Of a DNA stretch of 64,000 nt, positions 35,971 to 44,059 are shown piece after piece (the first letter of the stretch is position 1; each line of letters starts with the position of its first letter). Both the position numbers and the translations under genes were made by a program. Location: contig JANNRA010000013.1 of assembly GCA_031401035.1 (NCBI GenBank), forward strand, positions 15,326 through 79,325, written 5' to 3'. The notes under the pieces were generated by a model. That model did no database searches. It saw only the letters and a program-made list of their open reading frames with translations, and was not told the DNA's origin. The DNA is from JANNRA01 sp031401035 (GTDB taxonomy: Bacteria > Desulfobacterota > Binatia > HRBIN30 > CADEER01).

Positions 35971-37206
35971 ATGCCCGAGGCGCTGCTCGCCGTCGCGCGC
36001 GACCTGCGCCTGGCCGACCTGCTCGATATCGCGCTGGTGACGGTCTTTCTGTACTCCGCCATCGCCCTCGTGCGCCGGACGCGGGCCCGTTTGGTCGCCG
36101 GTGGCGTGGTCCTCCTGGTCGGCCTGTTTCTCGTCGCGCGGGCGCTCGATCTGCGGCTCACGACCTGGCTCCTGCAGGGCTTCTTCGCCGTCTTCGTGGT
36201 CATGCTGGTGGTCATCTTCCAGGAGGAGCTGCGCCAGCTCTTCGAGCGCCTGGCCCTGTGGGGGCTGCGGCGGCGGACCGAGGCCGGGCCGTCGGGGGGC
36301 GCCGCCGACGTCGTGCTGGCCGGCGTGCGCGATCTGGCGCGGGCGCACACCGGCGCGCTGATCGTCCTCGTCGGGCGTCAGCCGATCGATCGGCACCTCT
36401 CCGGCGGCGTCGCCCTCGACGGCATCCTCAGCGAGGCACTGTTGAAGAGCATCTTCGACAAGCACTCGGCCGGGCACGACGGCGCGGTGATCATCGAGGG
36501 CGATCGGCTGCGCCGCTTCGGCGCGCAGCTGCCGCTGTCGACGGACTTCCGCCAGCTCGAGGGCGTTGGCACGCGCCACGGCGCGGCGCTCGGACTGTCC
36601 GAGCGCAGCGACGCCCTCTGCCTGGTGGTATCCGAAGAGCGCGGCCTCGTCTCGCTCGCGCACGGCGGCCGCCTGCGACGGCTCGCCGATCCAGCCGCGG
36701 TGGCCGCCGAAGTGCAGGCGTTCCGCAGCAAGGTCTCGCCGCCGGCCGACCGTCGGCGCGTCCTCATGGCGCTGGTGCGCGAAAACTGGGTCGAGAAGAT
36801 CACCGCGCTGCTGCTCGTGATCGCGCTCTGGTACCTCTTCGTACCCGGCTCGCGCCCCGCGAGCGAGGCGTTTCCGATCGACATCAAGGTCGTCAACCTG
36901 CCGCCCGGCTTCGCGCTCGAGGGCGTCGAACCCGAGCGAGTGATGGCGGTCTTCGCCGGACAGCGGCGGGCGTTCTATCTGTTCGACCCGAGCCGCATCG
37001 AGGTCACCGTCGACGCCAGCCTGGCGCGCTACGGGCGCCGGACGTTCACCATCGCACCCGAGCAGATCCGCCATCCAGCGGACCTCACCGTCGAGGACGT
37101 TGAACCGGAACAGGTGCGCATCTCGCTGCGCCCCCTCGACGGCGTCAGCTCACCGCTCGCCGAGGACGAGGCACCGCCGCCGATGCGATCGCGCGACGAC
37201 GACTAG
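35971..37206 (+). CDS. Diadenylate cyclase CdaA fused to a YbbR (CdaR-like) domain
   Basis: A 411-residue membrane protein. Three transmembrane helices (about 18-90) precede a DisA_N cyclase domain that makes c-di-AMP from two ATP. DGA is at 170-172 (HDGAVIIEG) and the second motif reads RHG at 202-204 (GTRHGAALGLSE), where the usual form is RHR. A further helix (about 275-292, ENWVEKITALLLVIALWYLF) opens a C-terminal YbbR domain (300-395; PIDIKVVNLPPG, DVEPEQVRISL). In Firmicutes YbbR/CdaR is a separate protein regulating CdaA; here both are one chain. The ATG at 35971 is used. It lies upstream of glucan phosphorylase on the same strand. Confidence 0.88.
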   Translation: MPEALLAVARDLRLADLLDIALVTVFLYSAIALVRRTRARLVAGGVVLLVGLFLVARALDLRLTTWLLQGFFAVFVVMLVVIFQEELRQLFERLALWGLRRRTEAGPSGGAADVVLAGVRDLARAHTGALIVLVGRQPIDRHLSGGVALDGILSEALLKSIFDKHSAGHDGAVIIEGDRLRRFGAQLPLSTDFRQLEGVGTRHGAALGLSERSDALCLVVSEERGLVSLAHGGRLRRLADPAAVAAEVQAFRSKVSPPADRRRVLMALVRENWVEKITALLLVIALWYLFVPGSRPASEAFPIDIKVVNLPPGFALEGVEPERVMAVFAGQRRAFYLFDPSRIEVTVDASLARYGRRTFTIAPEQIRHPADLTVEDVEPEQVRISLRPLDGVSSPLAEDEAPPPMRSRDDD

Positions 37207-37288
37207 CGGCGGGCCGGCGAACACCGGGTTGCAGGGCTGCGGCGCTCGACATAGGCGTGGTTCGTCCGCGACCAGAAGGAGACCGCCG

Positions 37289-39511
37289 ATGTCGAATGCG
37301 CTGCCGCTGCCCGCGCCTTTCAGCCCCACCGACGGCCATCGCGACATCGCCCGCGCGGTCGTAGAACTGGCGGAGCGTATGCCGGAGCCGATCCAGGCGC
37401 TCGCCAACCTGGCGTTCAATTATCGGTGGGCATGGATGGTCGGCGGCTTCGAGGTATTCCGCGACATCGATCCCGACGCCTGGCGGCGCGGCGGCGGCAA
37501 CCCGCGTTACGTCATCGAGGCGACCGCCCCGCGTCGCTTCCAGGAGCTGGCGCGCGACGGCGGCTACGTCGATCGCGTCCGCGCCCTCGCCGCCTCGGTG
37601 GCAGCGGATCTGGCGCGCCCGGCGCTGCCGATCGCCGGGCAGAGCGCCCGGCCGGTGGCGTACTTCTGCTCCGAGTTCGGCCTGCATGCGTCGCTGCCCC
37701 TCTACGGCGGCGGCCTCGGCGTCCTCGCCGGCGACACGCTCAAGGCGGCGTCCGACCTGGCCGCGCCGATGGTCGGCATCGGCCTGTTCTACCGCCAGGG
37801 CTACTTCCACCAGCGCCTCGACCTCGAAGGCTGGCAGCGCGAGTACTGGATCAACGCCGACTTCGAACGGCTGCCCGCGGTGCGTGTCTGCGGCGCCGAC
37901 CAGCAGCCGATCATCGTGCCCGTCGAGGTGCGCGATCGTACGGTCCGCTGCGATGTGTGGCGCATCGATGTCGGCCGCGTACCGCTGTACCTGCTCAACA
38001 CCGACCGCGAGGACAACCATCCGATCGACCGTTGGATCACCGGGCGCCTGTACATCGGCGACCGCCACGTGCGGCTGGCTCAGTACGCGGTGCTCGGCAT
38101 CGGCGGCGTCCGGGCCCTGCGGGCGCTCGGCATCGATCCGTTGCTGGTCCACCTGAACGAGGGGCACGCGGCACTGAGCAGCTTCGAGCGCGCCCGCGCC
38201 GCCGGGGGGGCATTCGACGCGGCGCTCGCGGCGGTTCGCGAGACGACGGTGTTCACCACCCATACGCCCGTGCCGGCTGGGAACGAAGGCTACCACCACG
38301 ACGAAGTCGACCCGGTTCTCGGCGGCTTCGCCGACTCGCTCGGCATCCCGCGCCATGCCTTCTACGATTACGGTCGCATCGACCCGGGCAGCGGCGGCGA
38401 TATGGTCAGCATCACCCCGCTCGCCCTGCGCTCGAGCCGTGCGGCCAACGGCGTGTCGAAACGCCACGGCGAGGTGGCGCGTGAAATGTGGCGACCGCTG
38501 TGGCCGCACGTCGCGGCGCACGACGTGCCGATCACTCATGTGACCAACGGCGTGCATACGCCGACCTGGATGGCCGACCCGATGCAGCGCTTGCTCGACC
38601 GTCACCTGCCGGCGGACTGGCGGGCGCGGCTCGCCGACGCGGCGGTGTTCGAGGCGATCGGGCGAATTCCGGACGCTGAGCTGTGGGCGGTGCGCTGCGA
38701 GCTGCGCCGACACCTGGTCGAGTTGGTGCGCGAGCGCTCGGTGGTCGATCGCCTGGCGCGCGGCGAGGCGCCCGAGTACGTCGAAGCCGCGGCACGTCAG
38801 TTTGATCCCAACGTCCTCACCATCGGCTTCGCCCGCCGCGTCGCCGCCTACAAGCGCCTCTACCTGCTGGTGCGGTTTCCCGAACGCGCCGGGCACCTGC
38901 TCGCCGACGGCCCGACGCCAATTCAGCTCATCATCGCCGGCAAGGCGCATCCGCAGGACCAGGAGGGGAAGCAGACCCTCAACCGCCTGTTCCAATCGCG
39001 CGGCAGCAGCATCGGCGGCCGCGGCGTATTCCTCGAGGACTACGACCTGGCGATGGCGCCGCCGCTGGTCGCTGGCGTCGACCTATGGCTCAACCTGCCG
39101 CGACCGCCGCTCGAGGCGAGCGGCACGAGCGGCATGAAGGTCGTGCTGAACGGCGGCCTCAACTTCAGCGTCGCCGACGGCTGGTGGGAGGAGGCCTACG
39201 ACGGCACCAACGGGTGGAACATCGTTACCCCGCCCGGCGATGCGCATATGCAGGACGAGCACGATGCCGACGTCCTGCTCAGCGTGCTGCAGAACGAGAT
39301 CGTCCCGCTCTTCTACGCGCGCGGACCGGACGGCATCCCGCATCTCTGGCTGCGCAAGGTGAAGGCCTCGATGCGCGGGTTGGTGCCCTTCTTCAGCGCC
39401 CACCGCATGCTGCTCGAGTACGTCGCCAAGCTCTACGAGGCGTCGCCTGGCAGTACGGCGCGCGCGGCGATGCCGCCGTCGAGCCAGGTCGGCGGGTCGC
39501 CGCCGACCTGA
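37289..39511 (+). CDS. glgP: Alpha-glucan (glycogen/maltodextrin) phosphorylase, GT35
   Basis: A 740-residue PLP-dependent phosphorylase of the shorter bacterial class that releases glucose 1-phosphate from alpha-1,4-glucans. Substrate loops YFCSEFGLHASLPLYGGGLG and LNEGHAAL, the acid HTPVPAGNEG region, FARRVAAYKRLYL and the PLP lysine K617 in EASGTSGMKVVLNGG are all present. A DUF3417-like N terminus (LANLAFNYRWAW) is typical of this class. ATG at 37289 has AAGGAG upstream. Branching enzyme is convergent just downstream, so a storage-glucan cycle is encoded here, though synthase and ADP-glucose genes are not in the window. Confidence 0.92.
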   Translation: MSNALPLPAPFSPTDGHRDIARAVVELAERMPEPIQALANLAFNYRWAWMVGGFEVFRDIDPDAWRRGGGNPRYVIEATAPRRFQELARDGGYVDRVRALAASVAADLARPALPIAGQSARPVAYFCSEFGLHASLPLYGGGLGVLAGDTLKAASDLAAPMVGIGLFYRQGYFHQRLDLEGWQREYWINADFERLPAVRVCGADQQPIIVPVEVRDRTVRCDVWRIDVGRVPLYLLNTDREDNHPIDRWITGRLYIGDRHVRLAQYAVLGIGGVRALRALGIDPLLVHLNEGHAALSSFERARAAGGAFDAALAAVRETTVFTTHTPVPAGNEGYHHDEVDPVLGGFADSLGIPRHAFYDYGRIDPGSGGDMVSITPLALRSSRAANGVSKRHGEVAREMWRPLWPHVAAHDVPITHVTNGVHTPTWMADPMQRLLDRHLPADWRARLADAAVFEAIGRIPDAELWAVRCELRRHLVELVRERSVVDRLARGEAPEYVEAAARQFDPNVLTIGFARRVAAYKRLYLLVRFPERAGHLLADGPTPIQLIIAGKAHPQDQEGKQTLNRLFQSRGSSIGGRGVFLEDYDLAMAPPLVAGVDLWLNLPRPPLEASGTSGMKVVLNGGLNFSVADGWWEEAYDGTNGWNIVTPPGDAHMQDEHDADVLLSVLQNEIVPLFYARGPDGIPHLWLRKVKASMRGLVPFFSAHRMLLEYVAKLYEASPGSTARAAMPPSSQVGGSPPT

Positions 39512-39517
39512 CGCGCG

Positions 39518-41419
39518 TCAGGGCACCGGGCGCGCGCCGCGAAACAGCACCACCGCCAGCGGCGGCAGGTTGATGGCGAGGTGCTGCGGGCGGCCGTGCT
39601 GCGGCATCGCGGTCGCCGTGACGCCGCCGAGGTTGCCCTGGCCGCTGCCGCCATACTCGCGCGCGTCGGTGTTCAGCAGTTCCTGCCAGACGCCGCCCCA
39701 GGGCACGCCGACGCGGTAGCCCTGGCGCGGTACCGGCGTGAAGTTGCAGACCACGAGTACGGCGACGTCGGCGCTGGCGCCGCGGCGCAGGTAGCTGATG
39801 GTACTGGTCTCTGCGTCGTTGCAGTCGACCCACTCGAAGCCGCTCGGCTGGTGGTCGCCCTCGTGCAGGGCCGGCTCGGCGGCGTAGACGCGGTTGAGGT
39901 CGCGTACCAGGGCCTGCACGCCGGCGTGCGGCGGCTGTGCGAGCAGATCCCAGTCGAGGCTGTGGTCGTGCCGCCACTCGCCGCGCTGCGCGAACTCGCC
40001 CCCCATGAAGAGGAGCTTCTTGCCCGGTTGCGTCCATTGGTGGGCGAGCAGCACGCGCAGGTTGGCGAAGCGCTGCCAGTCGTCGCCGGCCATCTTGCCG
40101 AGCAGCGACCCCTTTTCGTGCACCACCTCGTCGTGGGACAGGGGCAGGACGAAGTTCTCGCTGCCGGCGTACAGCATGCGGAAGGTCAGTGCCGTGTGGT
40201 GGTAGCGCCGGTGGATCGGGTCGTGACCGAGGTAGGCGAGCAGGTCGTGCATCCACCCCATGTCCCACTTGAGGCCGAAGCCGAGGCCGCCGACGTAGGC
40301 CGGGCGTGACACCATCGGCCAGGCGGTCGACTCCTCGGCGATCAACTGCACCCCGGGGAACTCCGTGTAGGCCGCGGTGTTGAGCTGCCGCAGAAACTCG
40401 ATGGCGCCGAGGTTCTCGCGCCCGCCGTAGACGTTCGGAATCCACTCGCCGGGTTGGCGGGAGTAGTCGAGGTAGAGCATCGAGGCGACGGCATCGACAC
40501 GCAGGCCGTCGATGTGGAAGCGGTCGAGCCAGTACATCGCGCTGCTGAGTAGGAACGAACGTACTTCGTTGCGACCGTAGTTGAAGATCAGGCTGTTCCA
40601 GTCCGGGTGGAATCCCTGGCGCGGGTCGGCGTGCTCGTAGAGGTGCGTGCCGTCGAAGTAGGCGAGGGCGTGTTCGTCGCTCGGGAAATGCGACGGCACC
40701 CAATCGAGGATGACGCCGAGGCCGTGCTCGTGCAGCACGTCGACAAAGGCCATGAAGTCCTCGGGCGCACCGTAGCGGGCGCTCGGCGCGAAGTACGAGG
40801 TCGTCTGGTAGCCCCACGACGCGTAGAACGGGTGCTCGGTCACCGGCAGCAACTCGACGTGCGTGAAGCCCAGGTCGCGCGCGTAGGCGGCGAGCCGCGG
40901 CGCCACCTCGCCGTAGCTGAGCAGACGCGCCGGATTACCGGGATCGCGCTGCCAGGAGCCGAGGTGTACCTCGTAGATCGCCATCGGCCGATCGAGGCGC
41001 TGCCGGTCGGCGCGCGCGGCCATCCAGGCGCCGTCGCCCCAGGCGTGCTGCGGCGCCGCGACGATCGACCCGGTCCGCGGCGGCATCTCGGTGCGCCGCG
41101 CCAGCGGATCGGCCTTGTCGACGCGGTAGCCGTTGTGGCGCGAGACGATGTGGTACTTGTACACGGCGCCGGGGCCGACGCCGGGCACGAAGCCCTCCCA
41201 GATGCCGGAGCCGCCGCGCGGCGCCAGCGGCGTCGCATCGCGTCGCCAATGGTTGAAGTCGCCGATGACCGAGATCCGCTCGGCGTTCGGCGCCCAGACC
41301 GCGAAGTGCGTGCCGTCGCGGCCCTCGTGGCGCAGCGGGTGGGCGCCGAGACGATCGTAGATTCGGGCGTGCGTCCCCTCATTGAAGAGATAGAGGTCCT
41401 GATCGGTGAGGAACGTCAT
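39518..41419 (-). CDS. glgB: 1,4-alpha-glucan branching enzyme, GH13
   Basis: A 633-residue branching enzyme that transfers alpha-1,4 chains to form alpha-1,6 branches in glycogen. The N-terminal CBM48 domain (GTHFAVWAPNAERISVIGDF near 36-55) precedes the catalytic barrel. Catalytic residues are D309 (DGLRVDAVASMLY), E362 (LIAEESTAWP) and D430 (LPLSHDEVVHEKGS). It belongs to the shorter GlgB form with a single N-terminal module. It ends six bases from the end of the convergent phosphorylase gene and starts 87 bases from the divergent MFS gene. Confidence 0.95.
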   Translation of the reverse strand: MTFLTDQDLYLFNEGTHARIYDRLGAHPLRHEGRDGTHFAVWAPNAERISVIGDFNHWRRDATPLAPRGGSGIWEGFVPGVGPGAVYKYHIVSRHNGYRVDKADPLARRTEMPPRTGSIVAAPQHAWGDGAWMAARADRQRLDRPMAIYEVHLGSWQRDPGNPARLLSYGEVAPRLAAYARDLGFTHVELLPVTEHPFYASWGYQTTSYFAPSARYGAPEDFMAFVDVLHEHGLGVILDWVPSHFPSDEHALAYFDGTHLYEHADPRQGFHPDWNSLIFNYGRNEVRSFLLSSAMYWLDRFHIDGLRVDAVASMLYLDYSRQPGEWIPNVYGGRENLGAIEFLRQLNTAAYTEFPGVQLIAEESTAWPMVSRPAYVGGLGFGLKWDMGWMHDLLAYLGHDPIHRRYHHTALTFRMLYAGSENFVLPLSHDEVVHEKGSLLGKMAGDDWQRFANLRVLLAHQWTQPGKKLLFMGGEFAQRGEWRHDHSLDWDLLAQPPHAGVQALVRDLNRVYAAEPALHEGDHQPSGFEWVDCNDAETSTISYLRRGASADVAVLVVCNFTPVPRQGYRVGVPWGGVWQELLNTDAREYGGSGQGNLGGVTATAMPQHGRPQHLAINLPPLAVVLFRGARPVP

Positions 41420-41506
41420 GCGGCAAGTGGCTTCCCGGCGGCGAGCCGGTACTGCAGGCGCGACACGGACGCGACCGGACGCGAACGTGGAAGCGGGGAT
41501 CGGGTC

Positions 41507-42838
41507 ATGGCCGACAGCACGCTAGCAGAGCCGCGCGTCACTGCCACGCCGCCGCCATCGCGGCTGCGCGGCAGTCTGCGCGCCAGCGTCGCCGACGGCG
41601 CCTGTCACGCCGCCATGATCGGCTTCGGCGAGGTCTACCTGCCGGCCTTCGGGCTCTTCCTCGGCGCCAGTGCCTTTCAGGTGGGCCTCCTGACGACGCT
41701 GCCGATGCTCGGCGCCGCGGTTGCCCAACTGGCGGCGCCGCGCCTGGCGTACACCGTCGGGGCGCGCGGCTTCGTCGTCGGCGCGGCGGTGGTCCAGGCG
41801 CTGTGCTTCGTGCCGATCAGCGCGCTGGCGCTCGGCGGCGGCGATCGCTATCCGCCGCTGCTCGCCGGCGTGACGCTGTACTGGCTGCTGGCGCTCGGCA
41901 TCAACCCGGTGTGGAGCGCGTGGATGGGGCGCATGATGCCGGCGCACCTGCGCGGTCGCTTCTTCGGCCGGCGTAACGCGGCGATCAACGCGGCGCTGCT
42001 GGCCTCGACTCTCGTCGGCGGCACGCTGCTGGAGACCAGTGCGCGCGGCGCCGGGTCCGCCGCGCTGGGCTTCGTCGCGACGTTCGCGCTCGCCGCCGTC
42101 TGCCGACTCGCCGGCGCCTGGTTCCTGTCGCGCCAGCACGATCCGATGATCGGCCAGCCGCCGCGTCGTCCACCGTTGGTCGGCACGCTGCGCACCCTCG
42201 CCAATCGCCCGGCAGGCCGCGTCATCGCCCTGCTGATACTCGTCATGGGCGCGGTCAATCTGTCGGCGCCGTACTTCACGCCATATATGCTTCGCCGTCT
42301 GCGCCTGTCGTACGCCGAGTTCACCATCCTCAGCGCCACGGTGCTGCTGGCGCGGATTCTCGCCTCGGCCTACTGGGGCCGCGTCGCGACACGCATCGGC
42401 AACCGCCGCGTCCTGCAGGTGTCCGGGACTCTACTGGTGCCGCTGGCCGCGCTGTGGGTGGTGTCCGACGCCTTCGTGTACCTCATCGGGCTGCAACTAC
42501 TTGCCGGGTTCGCCTGGGCCGGCTTTGAGCTGGCGACGATACTCACGCTGTTCGACGCGACCGACGACACCGATCGGGCGCAAGTGCTGTCGCTGTACAC
42601 GTTGCTCAACGGCGTCGCCATCGTCGTCGCCTCGGTGCTCGGTGGCCTGGTGCTGCGCGGCCTCGGCGAGGGTAGCTACCACGGCCTGTTCCTCGCCTCG
42701 ACGGCGCTGCGGGCAGCCACCATGCTCCTGGTGGCGCGCGGCGTCGGCGGGCGCCGCCCCGGCGAGCCCAGCTTCGGCAGCGCCTTTGCCCAGGTGCTGG
42801 TGCCCTTCGCGTGCCGCCGCCCGGCTGGCGGGCGCTAG
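41507..42838 (+). CDS. Major facilitator superfamily transporter
   Basis: A 443-residue inner-membrane protein with about twelve hydrophobic helices in two halves. The N half ends near NPVWSAWMGRMMPAHLRGRFFGRRNA, a cytoplasmic loop with the basic RGRFFGRRNA motif seen in the sugar/drug MFS group with a conserved R-G-R loop. The second half begins near RVIALLILVMGAVNLSAPYF. ATG at 41507 follows GGGGAT. Its divergence from glgB hints at a sugar or glucan role, but the substrate cannot be read from sequence. Confidence 0.82.
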   Translation: MADSTLAEPRVTATPPPSRLRGSLRASVADGACHAAMIGFGEVYLPAFGLFLGASAFQVGLLTTLPMLGAAVAQLAAPRLAYTVGARGFVVGAAVVQALCFVPISALALGGGDRYPPLLAGVTLYWLLALGINPVWSAWMGRMMPAHLRGRFFGRRNAAINAALLASTLVGGTLLETSARGAGSAALGFVATFALAAVCRLAGAWFLSRQHDPMIGQPPRRPPLVGTLRTLANRPAGRVIALLILVMGAVNLSAPYFTPYMLRRLRLSYAEFTILSATVLLARILASAYWGRVATRIGNRRVLQVSGTLLVPLAALWVVSDAFVYLIGLQLLAGFAWAGFELATILTLFDATDDTDRAQVLSLYTLLNGVAIVVASVLGGLVLRGLGEGSYHGLFLASTALRAATMLLVARGVGGRRPGEPSFGSAFAQVLVPFACRRPAGGR

Positions 42839-43071
42839 CCGGCACCTCGATCGTCGCCCGACGCGTTGCGACCGCTTGGCGAGGGCTGGGGCGACGAAAA
42901 TGTCGGCGAACGGCGGGGCGATGGCCGGCCGAGCCCTGCTATTCCACCACAGGTCATGTGGCAGGCCAGTTGCTCGCCATCGCCAGGGAAGACCGGGCAC
43001 GCGAAGATTTCATTTGCAGCAGCGGCCGCGTTGGGATGATTTCGAATCGTTGAGGAACGGGGGAAGGACCC

Positions 43072-43164
43072 ATGGTGCTGAGTGAACTGCTGTCGCTGGC
43101 GGGCATGTGTGTCGCCGCAGCCTGCACCTATCAGCTCGCCTGTTGGGCCGGCTGCCTCTTCTGA
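43072..43164 (+). CDS. Possible 30-residue Cys-containing small protein
   Basis: A short frame with an upstream AAGGA-type ribosome binding site (GGAAGGACCC before the ATG) in the otherwise empty 43.0-43.2 kb gap. It encodes 30 residues with cysteines at 13, 18, 24 and 28 in a hydrophobic background (GMCVAAACTYQLACWAGCLF). Third-position GC is about 80 percent, in line with coding use. It is convergent with the bacterioferritin gene. It could be a membrane micro-protein, a metal-binding peptide, or chance; no homologue is recognised. Confidence 0.35.
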   Translation: MVLSELLSLAGMCVAAACTYQLACWAGCLF

Positions 43165-43223
43165 TCCGGCGCGCCGCGGGTGCTCGGCCTCGCCGCCGGC
43201 CGATCCGCGGCGCCGCGATCGGC

Positions 43224-43694
43224 TCAGCCGCGGATCTGTTGCGCCAGATAGTTCTGTTCGCCGACCTGCTTGATCAGTCCCAGCTGCGCTTCGAGCCAGT
43301 CCACATGGTCCTCTTCCGAGACCAGGATCTCCTCGAGTAGCTCGCGCGTCGTATTGTCCGCCGCATCCACCGCCTGCGCGATGGCCTTGTTCAGGCGCGC
43401 GATGGCGACTTCCTCGAGCTTGAGGTCGAGTTTGAGCTGCTCGTGCACCGTCTCGCCGACGCGCACCTTCTCGAGGCGCTGCATGTTCGGGACGCCGTCC
43501 AGGAAGAGGATCCGCTCGATGATCGAGTCGGCGTGCTTCATCTCGCCGATCGACTCCTCGCGGTTCTTGTGCGCCAGGCGCTCGAAGCCCCAATTGGCGC
43601 ACATCTTGGCGTGGATGAAGTACTGATTGATGGCGGTCAGCTCGCCAGTGAGGATCTCGTTCAGCGACTCGATCACTTTCGCGTTGCCCTTCAT
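43224..43694 (-). CDS. bfr: Bacterioferritin
   Basis: A 156-residue heme-containing iron-storage protein that forms 24-mer shells. The ferroxidase ligands align one-for-one with E. coli Bfr: E18, E51, H54, E94, E127 and H130, and the heme ligand M52 is present in EMKHADSIIERIL. ATG at 43694 has GGGAGGG eight bases upstream; an earlier TTG at 43700 is less likely. It lies 75 bases downstream of bfd on the same strand, so storage and release of iron are probably co-transcribed. Confidence 0.95.
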   Translation of the reverse strand: MKGNAKVIESLNEILTGELTAINQYFIHAKMCANWGFERLAHKNREESIGEMKHADSIIERILFLDGVPNMQRLEKVRVGETVHEQLKLDLKLEEVAIARLNKAIAQAVDAADNTTRELLEEILVSEEDHVDWLEAQLGLIKQVGEQNYLAQQIRG

Positions 43695-43769
43695 ACCCAA
43701 ACCCTCCCGGTGAACTCGGCCGCAGAATAGCCGAAGTCGCGCAGAAGGAAAGGCCCCGAGGGCGCTGCG

Positions 43770-43952
43770 TCAGTCGCGCAGGGAGGCGGCGGGCTGGCCG
43801 GCAACCAGCAGCGAGGCGATTTCGTCGCGGCACGGCGCACAGCAGCGGCCCGCCCCGGTCTCACGCACGATGTCCTTGACCGAGCGGGCGCCGCTGGCGA
43901 TCAATTGCTGAATGGCCGTGTCGGTTACTCCGGCGCAGTGGCAGACGATCAT
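43770..43952 (-). CDS. bfd: Bacterioferritin-associated ferredoxin (Bfd)
   Basis: A 60-residue [2Fe-2S] protein that reduces bacterioferritin to release ferrous iron. The four ligands C4, C6, C38 and C41 (VCHC near the start and GRCCAPC later) match the Bfd spacing exactly. The ATG at 43952 has GAGGAG eight bases upstream. A Fur-box-like palindrome lies about 55 bases upstream, consistent with induction under iron limitation. bfr follows. Confidence 0.93.
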   Translation of the reverse strand: MIVCHCAGVTDTAIQQLIASGARSVKDIVRETGAGRCCAPCRDEIASLLVAGQPAASLRD

Positions 43953-44004
43953 CGCGAGAACTCCTCTTGGAACAGGCAAGCCGTTTCCTACCGATAGCTG
44001 AATC

Positions 44005-44019
44005 TGAAATCCATTATCA
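44005..44019 (-). promoter_or_regulatory. Fur-box-like site upstream of bfd
   Basis: The 15-mer TGAAATCCATTATCA matches the 7-1-7 Fur consensus TGATAATnATTATCA at 11 of 14 positions, with one half site perfect. It sits in the 107-base gap between the end of the barrel gene and the bfd start, so it most likely controls bfd-bfr. Confidence 0.55.
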
Positions 44020-44059
44020 AGATCAATCTGCAGATTCTTTTCGGCGGCTCCGGACGGCC

